Below are positions 12,301-24,300 of a stretch of DNA of 64,000 bases, piece after piece (the first letter of the stretch is position 1; each line of letters starts with the position of its first letter). Under the pieces are notes generated by a model. The model did not search any database and was not told where the DNA came from. It worked only from the letters and a program-made list of their open reading frames with translations. The position numbers were made by a program, and so were the translations under genes. The stretch covers positions 8,733,501 to 8,797,500 of the forward strand of contig JAYKKT010000074.1 of NCBI GenBank assembly GCA_036023115.1, read 5' to 3'. This DNA is from Brasenia schreberi (taxonomy: Eukaryota > Streptophyta > Magnoliopsida > Nymphaeales > Cabombaceae).

Positions 12301-15300
12301 AGATCTAAACAATGGGCTGCACATGGTGTCTAGTAGAAAGTCCCATAAATATCAGCTAACTCCTTTCCAGCTGCTTTGTAGTTAGCTGCATTATCTGTAA
12401 TCAATTGGGCTACATTTTCTAGCCCAACCTCTTGTATAACCTTATCAAATTCCTCTCGTAGGATCTCTGCAGTGTGCCTCTCCTCTGACATATCTAGAGA
12501 TCTCAAAAACATGAGTCCTTTAGGACAATATACAAGAAAGTTTAGCAATGTCCTTTCTCGCCTATCGGTCCATCCATCTGCCATGATAGTGCATCCTGTT
12601 TCCTTCCACGATTGTCTCAAAGTCGAACAGTATTGCTGCACTTCAATCACGGTGTGATCTAATATCTTCCCTCTCAACTTCTGATAAGAGGGCATCCTGT
12701 ATCCTGGACCAATGTTAGCAATTGCATCTGCCATTGCTTGAAAATGAAAACTGTTTGCTGCATTAAATGGAATGCATGCATCATAAAACCATCTGCCCAC
12801 TGCAAGGTCTGCTTGATCCTGCAGTTGTTCTGAAGCCATAGCAGCACGAATTCCTGGCTGAGCACCAGGTGTAGTGGAAGGAGGAAAGAACGAATGTATG
12901 CTAGAAGAAGAAGCTCTTCCTCTACTCCTTCCTGAACTTCCTCTTCTGCCACCTCCAAAGTTTTCAGCTGCAACCCTCTTTCCTCTGCTAGGTGCTCGCG
13001 AACTGCTACTACCAATATCTGTTCTAGCATCTGAAGGTAAATTATCAGTGAATCCAACTCCAGTGGCAGTAGCATCATCAACTTCTTCACACGTCTGGAA
13101 ATCATCCTTTTGTTGTCCCCTTTCCTGTATGCTCTCAATCATCTGCAAGCATTGCCATTTAATACCTTCTGGCACACTTCTAACTCTGCCTGTGCATGGA
13201 GCAACTTCTTTCCTAGTTCCTGCTAGGTGGTGTTTCAACCTTAAAATTCCACCACTAACCACCTTTTCACAAAATAAACATCTGATTTTTAACCTTGAAC
13301 CCTCAACTGGTATACCCCACTGCCATGCCGGATCATCAGACTTTGAATGAGAGTCTCTACCACCCCTTCCTGCCATCTCATTGGAGTACTTTAATTCAAA
13401 CAAAAACCTGAAAATAAAAGCACTTCGTAAATCCCCCAATCTTCAAATAACACTCAAATCGAGTGTCTCCCACTTCATGAATGCAATAAAAATCGTATAC
13501 ACACACTTAATAACTTCATATTTTGTCATTCAAAAAAAAAACTGAAATAACACAAAAAACAATAAATATAAAGGAAAAAAAAGGAAAAAATATTAAAAAT
13601 ATACCTAAATCCGAGTTTGGAGGCTTGGACGGACACCGTAGGGCACGATTTTAGAGCTTTGAACACCAATGAGGCGAAAACCGACTCTTAGGGAGCTTGA
13701 AGAACCCAAAAGGAGAGAGGAAACCCGCGAAAAATCGCGGGTTTCTCTCGGGCCGGGACCCTTTATAAGGGTCCCAGGGCGTATCGCCCGTATCGTGCGA
13801 TACGGGCCGTATCGCCCGTATCGTGCGATACGGGCCGTATCGCCCGTATCGTGCGATACGGGCCGTATCGCACGATACGGTGCGATACGCTCGCACCTGC
13901 GATACGGGGCCCCGTATCGTATCGTGGTGGCCCACGATACGGACAGCACTGATCCATGTAGTGGTCCCCACCTAGTATGGGAAAGGGCTTGGTTTGGTTC
14001 ATTGTTTCCTGTTTATATGTGAATTCCTACATGTGACTCCACAATATTACATACTTTTTGATGAGTGTGATAAAGGTTTCTTGTGATGATCATGTTGCTT
14101 CACATAAAAATTATCGACCCCTGATATACTGGGAAACTGGCCCTTATAAGAAGTCCAGTAGTTATTTCCTGTCTTGTATTGGGAGGAAGCAATTAAACAT
14201 GATTTTGCTTGTTTGGAGTTGAATGCTAATATGACATGATCGAGCTTGGTGCTAACTGCTAAGAATCCATGTAGTGGTCCCCATCTAGTATGGGAAAAGG
14301 CTTTATTTGGTTCATTGTTTCCTGTTTATATGTGAATTCCTACATGTGACTCCACAATATTACATACTTTTTGATGAGTGTGATAAAGGTTTCTTGTGAT
14401 GATCATATTGTTTCACAAAAAAATTGTCTGTGATGAAGTTTAAATCTTTATGTTGCATATGTTTCTCCTTAGTCTTTCTATAGATTCAGCGTTTTTCTTT
14501 ATTACGTTGGTCATGGTTCTTTCATTGTATGTTTTTTATGTTTCCATATATTATGTGACCATTCTATGACATTCTTTCGTGATATGACTAGGTCCTTCCT
14601 CTGGTTCCTCCAGGGCGAAAAGGTGGTGAAGATGGGTCGCCCTATGCAGGCCAGGTATTGTCCATGGAAGTTGCACTTGCTTTTTGTAGGTGTGAAAGAA
14701 TCAAAATCTACTATGACAATGCTAACATAAGCATGTTGAGGTGCCTTGGTGTGAGAGATGCTATACACTCATGGCTACAAGCCACTGGCAGCAGTAGCTT
14801 TACTGTGCATTATCGTATTCACATTAAGAAGATCTCAGTTTCTTTGATGCCATTGCCAAGAGCTTAAGGTCTTGCATGTGGAAATTGTTTAAGAATTTTA
14901 ATCTAAAATGGAGGTAAAATATTGTGCGCTCATATCCGTGCATGCTGTGTTATTGCCAAGGGCTTAATGATTTCTGGTATCCAACTTTTTCTTTATGAAT
15001 TTAATTTTCTTGATGCCATATCTAATCTTTCTCCTTCACGTGAGGCACTTGTGCACTCATGTTATAAACATTGCTGCAGTCTGCCACTTATACGGGCCTT
15101 ATCGTATCATAGATAAAGGGGTGTATTGTAAGCTGGTTGTGTATCAGCTTGTAGCGGTATGTCCTAGTCTTATAAAAGTGGTAAGGATTGATCTGATTTT
15201 TTTCCTTTTTGGCAAGAGAGACGTCTTACCTTGAAGGGTGACCTCTCTAGAATGGCAACCAATCATGATCATGTCCAACTTTGGTAGGTTGCACAATTGT

Positions 15301-18300
15301 CTTTGCTCGAGTTTGGCAACTCCAAGGGCAGCTCGTTACCTTAACAACGGAGTTTCACCAGCCCACAAATTAGGAAACTAACCTAACCTAGAATAATTCT
15401 TAATTTTTACTGTTTATTTTATTTTATTGATTTTTAAAATATTTAAAAAAATTATGATTTGTCTCATGCAAAAAAAATACTCGATACGATACAAACAACA
15501 CTGGTTATACCGTTATAGCAACTGAGACATATGAGGTTATTAATTTGCTTCGCTGTAGGATGCAAACTGTGGTAATACACTTCTCATTTCTTTGGAAGAA
15601 CTTGTTAAAGATGGTTTACTGGAGGAGGAAGAACTCCCAGAGCCTATGTGAGTTTTTAAGAGAGTTTCTTGGGATTGCTTCAGTATAAATTGTGAAAATT
15701 GCTAAAGCTGTATTGTATTGCATAAATGAAAGGGATGACAAATATGTCCAATTTAAGGAGACTGCCAACGTCAAAGATCCTTTAATTGCCAAGGTAACTT
15801 TTGATAGTCTAATCTGCACTTGATTTTGAAACTTGCTTGTTCCTATTTCATTTGAGGAAGATTGAGAGTGGTTTCCTGTTTGCTTGTTGGGAATATTATT
15901 AGCATGCTGAACAGTTCAGCTCACTAGCGTTCCACGTACCATTTACTGAAATTCTGAAGATTACTGTAGGTAGAAGTCACTCAAATCAACTTTCTATTTT
16001 GAACCTTTTGGTATCAACTCGGCATAACACAGTATTCTGGATGAAAATTTACTCAGAAAACCCTTGGTCTTTGAATCATCAAACCATCATTGACAATATA
16101 AAAGCCATTCACTGCAACCTCTATGCTTAACTTCTATTTTTGTTTCAACTGTAAATGTCATAACATGTGATTTGTCTCTAAATGTATACCACCTTTGTTT
16201 GCTTATGTTTCCTATAGTTTGATAATCTGTTATCTACATATCATTTTCTACCTTCTTGCATATAATATAAAGAAAGCATTCCCTTTCTTATATTCCATCT
16301 CGTCCGACTGTTGTGCATGTTGGGATTTCAATGTACCTTATGACATCATGTTACATGATGCACCTGCTCTTCACTTACGTTTTTTATTTTTCTGTTAATA
16401 AGATAAAATTTACCACTAGCACCAAGGAGATACATCATTGATGTGGAGAAATATTAAGACTCTACAAACTCTACAACTTCCACTATGTTGCCAAAGGCTA
16501 TCTCTATTCCGAAAAGATGAAAACTATGTCAATTATCTAGATTTTAGAAGCCTGGTCGAAGGTTTTTTTGGCTATAATAGCAAAAGGTTATATATAATTC
16601 ATTTTTGTGATATATGCAAAAAAACCAAGCCCAAAGTTCTCCTAGACACACTCCTACTTGACACCCATTAAATCCTAAGCACCAAAGATTGCCCCCTAAA
16701 AAGTGAGTTACACACTTACAAGACAATGAGAAGTGATATACCTCATTAAATACTTTTACTTGACATACAAATAAAGAAAACCAAGGTGGAAACCAAAAAT
16801 TTCCATATAAGCTGTGGAGGCATCACTTTGCTAGCTATTTGATCCTCTTGCCTCCTGTAGTTTCAATAATATCTTTTTGACTTGAAGCATCCATCATAAG
16901 CTATGCTTTATCTCAAAGTATTCTTGCCTTTCCAACTACCCTAAATTGCATAAAGCATTTCAAAGAAAAGTACAAAAGATTCTAACCCCTAATCTTGTCT
17001 ATCCTTGATAAAAAGAATGTTCCACTATAGGCATCTGACCCCTTGCCCCATATAGTCTCTCACCAAGGGTTCTCTATCCACAGCCAACAAAAATAGTATC
17101 GGAAACCTAGATGCCAAAGGTTTATCGCAATGCAAAGTATCAGTTAAGAATGACACACTCCACCCGTCTCTCACCTCTTAAACGTATCCATCTTCTAACA
17201 ACTAACCATAAACTAGATCAACAAATCTCCTTTCTCTGCAGTTATCTATCCCACTCCCCACACCAAATCTAGATGGCACCATTTTCCTCTAAGGCTTATC
17301 CTCCTTTAAACTGATACAAATCTTCCACTATGTATATGTGTGTCGCTGACTCTTCCAGATAGGTCCTGGGTGCAGATTTTAAAGATTGCAATATTATTTG
17401 TTCTCTACACACTATTTTCTTAATATGCTATCATTGTTGTCAATTTTCCTTTTTGTTGAATGTTTATTTTCTCGGGTTGCATTTTATGGAATTGAAACTG
17501 CTACAGAAAAGGAAATAGCCAAGTATTATTTTACTTTTTTTCTTGCTCGTACTTCTGCAGGCAGCAGAAAGACTTGTTTTAAGTGATGGGAAACTGAAAA
17601 GAGAGCTTGCCATCTTTCGCAAAGCACCAGAAATTTCAGGTTATAGCTCCTAGAATTCTTGATATTGTATTGTTGAACACTTGGAATGGCTGATTTGGTT
17701 TGTCCTTCTCTGGTAGTAATTATTATTTGTCATTTATAGTGCTTCAATTTGCATCAACCCCTTCATCACTGGTGCTTTGCTACCAGGTTCATAATGTGCA
17801 CGTCTGAAGTTTTTTTCTTCTAGTGACAGAATTATGCAAGCGAGTCTATGCCTGTGAGCTTCCATTTGATTTTTCATCCTGTTTTTGTCTAGTCTTATCC
17901 TATTCAATGGATAAACACAGAGCAAGATAGCAAGAAGATTGACATCCATTTTTAGTTATGCGTTATTTACATTAGGTAAGTATTCAAAATAGCCATGGGT
18001 TTCTGCCACAAGGACATTACGCGAATACTTTCATGAAGCACTCATATTGTTGCATAGTAGAGGCAATATCTGCTTAATGTTCTCTCCTCCTTGTTGTTAA
18101 AATAGACGTTTGAACTTGGTTAAGGGATCTAAGAGAAAGTAAGGTGACAAGGAATGAAAGAATAACATCATGCTGCCAGCCACAAAGAGAATTCGTAAAC
18201 AAGAAATCCATCGTTATAACTTGTTTGTGCACAAATATTGCTATAGGGATTTTCTTGGAATTGCTGAGTCTCTTATTAAATGAAACAATTTCTATGGGAT

Positions 18301-21300
18301 ACCATACAAATAGTACCAACACAGATAGAAATTGTTAACATTTAAGGGGTTGCATAAAGCCATGTGATTTCCAATTTGTATTTTTGAATTTCAGATTTTT
18401 TATTTTTATATTTTGAAGAAGATTAGCAGAATCAACATTTTACAAGCATAAATATGTGCTATTGCATTTTCATGATTGCTTATTGATGTTATGTGCTTCC
18501 TCCGTCTGGTTGTGATTTATAGGTATTCTGGTTGTGATTTATAGGCATTCATACTTGTTGCCATTTTACTCCAAGTTTCGTATGACTTTCTTATTCTTTC
18601 TAAACTGCGTGATTAAAAATTGAGATCTACATTTTCTTTTTAGTTGCCTTTGCGAGTAAAACATGTTTGTGTATTCATTGAGATCATTTTTGTATTTTCC
18701 CAGCTTGGATCGAGGATGCTGCTCTTTTTGCAGCAATTGACAATACTCTTAATACACTGACTTGGTATGAATGGCCTGAAACTTTGAAGAATCGCCATCT
18801 TGTAGCTTTGGAAGAAATTTACCACACACACAAGAAATTTGTAAGCGTTGATCCATATTTCATTCTGCCTTTCAGCCTTTCATTAAGTTTGGCCTTTTCT
18901 CATTGGATCCATTGTTGATCATAATGTGGCATCCTTTCCTGCACTACAGATAGACATATTTATTGCACAACAATTCTTATTTCAAAGGCAATGGCAAGCA
19001 GCTCATCAATATGCAAAATCCAAGGGAATCTCCATCATGGGAGACATGCCTATATATGTGGGATATCATAGTGCAGATGTTTGGGCCAACAAAAGAAAAT
19101 TTTTACTGGTAAATGGCTCTTCAGTTTTGGAATCAAACATTCTGTCAAAACCTCAGGACCACTTCACAACTATTTCTCTCTCATTCCAGAACAGGAAAGG
19201 ATATCCTCTTCTTGTCAGTGGCGTTCCTCCTGATGCATTCAGTGCAACAGGCCAACTTTGGGGCAGGTAGTAACCATGGTCCATAACGAGTTTTAGGTGC
19301 ATGTGTGCTTGGAAGGAAACTCTTCTCACTGCAACAACCATGAAAACAAAATTTCTTATTGCATGGTTTATGTTTATGTTTCTCTTGAAGTCATACATGG
19401 GCCCAAACCACTTATATGTTTCATAGTTATTATTGGGACCAGAGATACATACATCAAAACAAAAACTAAATGAGAGAGAGAGAGAGGGAGGACCTCAAGC
19501 AAGTTAGATGTATGAAAGATAAGGAGAAGAACAAAAGGTTATTCTCTTATGCTCTTGATGAGGGTGCACGTATTCAAATTAGTTTAGGAGCACACTGTCT
19601 ATACGTGAATTCATAAAGAGGAAGCGAAAAAGACTCCTAAGTTTATGAAAAATCTAGCAAGCTTGCGAGGATAAACAATATTTTTGTACAACAACCACTA
19701 AGCCTTTTCCCATACTAGATGGGGTCGGCTACATGAATTCTTTGTTTCCACAGAGCTCTATCATGTGCCATGTTAGCAGTTAACTCACAATAAGCTAGTT
19801 CATTCTTTATTGTTTCTTTCCAACACTTTTGTGGTCGTCCTCTACCTCTTTTAATACTTTCCAAATTTAGTTTTTCTAACCTTCTTACTGGTTCTTCTTT
19901 TGAAATTTAGTTTAACCAACCAGCATTAATTCTATGCATAACATCTCCATTAATTCTTCCATCACTCTGAAAAATTGACCCTAGGTATTTAAAACTTTCC
20001 TTTTGGGGGATGCAATGTGTGCCAATTTTAATTTCTATGTCCTCTGAAGTGACCAAATGATCAAACTTATATTCTATATATTATGTCTTTGTTCTAGTAA
20101 GTCGGAGACCTTTGCTTTCTAATGCTTCTCTCCATAGTTCTAATTTTCTATTAACTTTTTCCTTAGACTCTTCTCCTAACACAATGTCATCTGCAAATAA
20201 CATACACCAAGGCACTTCATCTTGAATATGTTTTGTTAACTCATCAATCACCATTATAAATAAGTACGGACTTAAAGTTGATCCTTGATGTAACCCAATA
20301 TTAACTTCAAAGAAGTTTGTCATTCCTTCATGAGTCCTCACACATGTTTTTGCACCATCGTACATGTCTCTTATAAGGTTTATGTATGTCAATGGGATAC
20401 CTCTTTTTTTCAAGCTTCTCCAAAGAACCTCCATCGGTACCCTATCGTAAGCTTTTTCTAGATCAATAAATATCATGTGGAGATCTTTCTTTTTTGATCC
20501 AAAATATTTCATAAGACGTCTCAAAAGGTGAATCAATTCAACATTAGATCTGTCTGGCATGAATCCAAATTGGTTCTCTATTGTACTCAATACTTGTCTT
20601 AACCTATGTTCGATAATTCTTTCTCATAACTTCATAGTATGGCTCATTAACTTGATACTCCGATAATTTGCATAATTTTGAATGTCTCCCTTTTCTTATA
20701 TATGGGTATAAGTGCACTCACTCTCCATTCCTCGAGTATCTTTTAGTTTCTCCATATTTCATTAAATAGTCTTGTAAGCTAAGTGATTCGTGTTTCTCCT
20801 AGGATTTTCCAAACTTCTTACTGATATACCACCCTTCATATGTTTAAGAGCCTCTTTGACTTCATTCTTTTGGATACGTCGGTTGAAATTATGGTTTATA
20901 TTCTTTTCTGATTTGGCTAACTCTCCTAAGCTAATACTAACCAGTGTTATCTGTATCGTACGATACGGTGCGATACACTTAAGAGTATCGTATTTTATAA
21001 CTTATCGGTCCGTATCGTATGATATGGGCGATACGCCTAAGGAAGGGTCCCTGGCCGAACAGAAACCCGTGTTTTTACAGGTTTCCTTGGTTTGTTCAAA
21101 GCTCCCCTAGCATGGTTCTTCGCCTCCTTAGTGTTCAAGGCTTAAAAAACGTGCTCTTTGGTGTCTGTGCAAGCCTCCTAACTCTAACTCAGATTTTGGT
21201 ATATTTTTAGTATTTTTCTTCATTTTTCCTTTATATTTGTTGTTTTTTGCGTTATTTGTATTTTTCTTTTTTTGAATGACAAAATATGAAGTTATTAAGT

Positions 21301-24300
21301 GTGTGGATATGATTTTTATTGCATTCATGAAGTGGGAGACACTCTATTTGAGTGTTATTTTAAGATTGAGGATTTATGAAGTGCTTTTATTTTTAGGGTT
21401 TTGATTGAATTAAAGTGCTCAATTGAGATGATAGGAAGGGGTGGTAGAGACTCCCATTCTTGTTCTGATGATTCGGCATGGCAGTGGGGTACACGAGTTG
21501 AAGGTTTCAGATTGAAGATAAAATGTTTATTTTGTGAGAGGGTGGTTAGTAGTGGAATTTCACAGTTGAAACACCACCTAGCAGGAACTAGGAAAGAAGT
21601 TGCTCCTTGCAAAGGTAGAGTTAGAAGTTTGACAGAAGCCATTAAATGGCAATGTCTTCATATGATTAACAATATACAAGAGAGGAGACAACAAAAGGAT
21701 GATTTGGAGATGTTTGAAGAAGATGAACATGCTATTAGATTCATTGATAGTTTGCCTTCAGATGTCAGAACAGAGATTGGTAGTAGCAGTTCACGATCAC
21801 CTAGCAGGAGAAAGAGGGTTGGTGAAGACTTTGGAGGTGGTAGAAGAGGAAGTTCAGGAAGGAGTGGAGGAAGAGTTGCTTCTAGCATACATTCATTTTT
21901 TCTTCCTACCACTACACCTGGTGCTCAACCTGAAATTCGTGCTGCTATGGCTTCAGAACAACTGCATGATCTGACATACCTTGTAGTGGGAAGATGGTTT
22001 TATGATGCAATTGCTAACATTGGTTAAGGATACAAGATGCCCTCCTATCAGAAGTTGAGAGGAAAGATCTTAGATAAGTTCGTTATTAAAGTGCAAGAAT
22101 ACTATTCGACTTTGAGAGAGTCATGGAAGGAGACAGGTTGCACTATCATGATAGATGGATAGACAGATAGGCGAGGAAGGACTTTGATAAACTTTCTTAT
22201 CCACTGTCCTAAAGGACTTATGTTTTTGAGATCTCTATACATGTCAGAGGAGAGGCACACTGCGGATATCCTACGGCAAGATTTGATAAGGTGATATGCG
22301 AGGTTGGGCTAGAGAATGTAGTACAATTGATTACAGATAATGCAACTAACTACAAAACAGTTGGAAAGGAGTTAGCAGATACTTATGGGACTTTCTATTT
22401 GACACCATGCGCAATCCATTGTTTAGATCTCATGATTGAGGATATTGGTGAGATGGGTGAGATAAAGGCAGCAACTGAGTGTTGCCAAGATATCACAAAA
22501 TTCATTTATAACCATGCATTTATTTTGTGTATGACGAGGAGATATACAGAAGGTGTAGAGCTTCTTCGAATAGCTGCAACTCGGTTTGCAACAAACTTCT
22601 TATCTGTACATAGTAATGTGAGACAGAAGCAAGCATTGAAGAGAAGAAATCGAAAGTTGAATGAGATTTTCGAGATAGTTTTCAGGAGTACATTTTGGAA
22701 TGCATGTGTTAGACTCTTGAGGATTACATGTCCATTAGTGATGGTTTTGAGATTGGTTGATGTTAAAGAACTGGGCCAGAGTAGCCCGGCCCTGGCTGCC
22801 ATGGCCCACTGGGCCATCAGGGCCAGGTCCCCCAGGGCCACTAGCCACTGGGGGCCCTAGTCCCCAACGGCTGCCAGCCCCCCCTTTATCTCTTCTTGTC
22901 TCTTCTCTCTCATACACAACCTATTTTACTCTATAAATACCACTTGTAATCCCTTGTAAATTCAAGCCTTTGATGGCTAATGAATAACGATTATTTATTC
23001 AAGCTTGTGCTTTGTTTATTCTCCTTTTCGCATGCACTTGTTGCTCTCGGCTATTCCCTTTTCTAAGGGCTTGTGATTGTTACTTTGTGGTATTGTCCAC
23101 TCGTTGATCTTTCGCAACTATATTGAAGCATAGACTTCATTACATGGTATCAGAGCCATTTTTCGATCGTGAGAGTATTGTTTATTACTTTGAGAAGCGT
23201 GTCAATCATATTTTGTATTGTTTATTACCTCGAGAAGCGTGTCGATCATATTTTGTAAGTTTACCTCTTTAGTTTTTTTCTTCTTGAACTATGGATGATA
23301 AAGGGGGTTTCAATTTTCGTCTAACACCTTCGAACTATAAAACATGGGTCCAATCTATAGAAAACTATTTGTATTTCAAAAAATTATGGGGCTATGTAAG
23401 TGGTTCAAAGGTAGAACCCTCTATTAATGCCACACTCGAACAAAAAAAGGAATATGAAGGAGGTCATAGAACAATCCTATGGGTGCTCGTGAATAATGTA
23501 AACGAGCACACTAAGGACACTTTAGCCAATTTCACTAACGCTAAAGAAGCATGAGAATATTTAAAAAAATCCCATGTTAAAAGCGATGTGGCTCATAGAA
23601 TGGCATTAAGAGACAAATTGGTCTCACTTAAATAAGGAGATAAAGGGGTAAACGATTTTTTTTGGGGAATTTTTCAATGTTTGAAATCAATTGTATGGTT
23701 ACAAAAAGAAATGTACACAATGTCTTAGTGAGAGACAATGTGAAGACAATGAGGAATTTGTATATCAATTTCTAAGAAGTCTCCGGAAAGAATTTGAAGG
23801 GGTAAGATCATCACTCATTCATAGAAAACCTTTTCCTACAAAAGAAGAGATTCTTACCGACTTTCAAATGGCGAAAACAAGAATGAATGAAGCAAGACTT
23901 CAAAAAGACACCGCATTAGCCGCATCAAAACCCGGAGCAAATATGAAGGCTTACCGACCTCTTCATTTCAAAAGTGAAGAAGGAAGAAAAGACATCATTT
24001 GCAATCATTGTAGAGAAGCCGGGCATATAAGGTCAAATTGCCCAAAATTGAAAAAGAAGGTGGCCATAGTAGAAGAACATGCTTCATCTTCTTCCATTCT
24101 TGCACTTGAACAAAAATTAAAGCAACTTAAAGCCCAAATGAAGGAAAAAGCAACGGTTGGTGTGGCTTGCTCATCTTCAAAAGAAACTCAAGGTATGATC
24201 TCTTGGATTCTTGACTCGAGTGCTTCATTTCATATGACTTGTAATGAACATATCTTAAAATCATGTGTTCAAAAAACCTCATCATGTATTTATACGGCGG

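Larger units (their letters stand above)
10553..13951 (-). mobile_element. hAT transposon 1 (3399 bp) with 8-bp TSD
   Basis: The ends are cagtgttgtctg on the left and, as reverse complement, cagtgctgtccg on the right. They are flanked by the 8-bp direct repeat atccatgt (10545-10552 and 13952-13959), the size expected for hAT. The element sits in DPE1 intron 1, opposite in orientation to the gene. Subterminal regions are dense in gtatcg/cgatac words, including three perfect tandem 28-bp units. It encodes a BED-finger, DUF659-type transposase. Confidence 0.93.
10395..14425. repeat. tandem duplication (unit about 315 bp) split by the hAT element
   Basis: Blocks such as ctgatatactgggaaactg (near 10406 and 14118), gtagtggtcccca (13959 and 14274) and gatgagtgtgataaaggttt (twice) occur in the same order. 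Without the hAT insert the period is about 315 bp. The unit contains a degenerate RTE-like tail (aagaatccatgtagtgg... gtatgggaaaaggctt). The hAT sits in only the first copy, so the duplication came first. Confidence 0.8.

Noticed and set aside
13781..13864. Regular 28-bp units considered as a CRISPR array
   Set aside because: The units are directly abutting with no variable spacers and lie inside an hAT end in a plant nuclear gene.
13605..14022. Several overlapping Arg/Tyr/Ile-rich frames on both strands
   Set aside because: Produced by the gtatcg/cgatac subterminal repeats of hAT 1 read in different phases.
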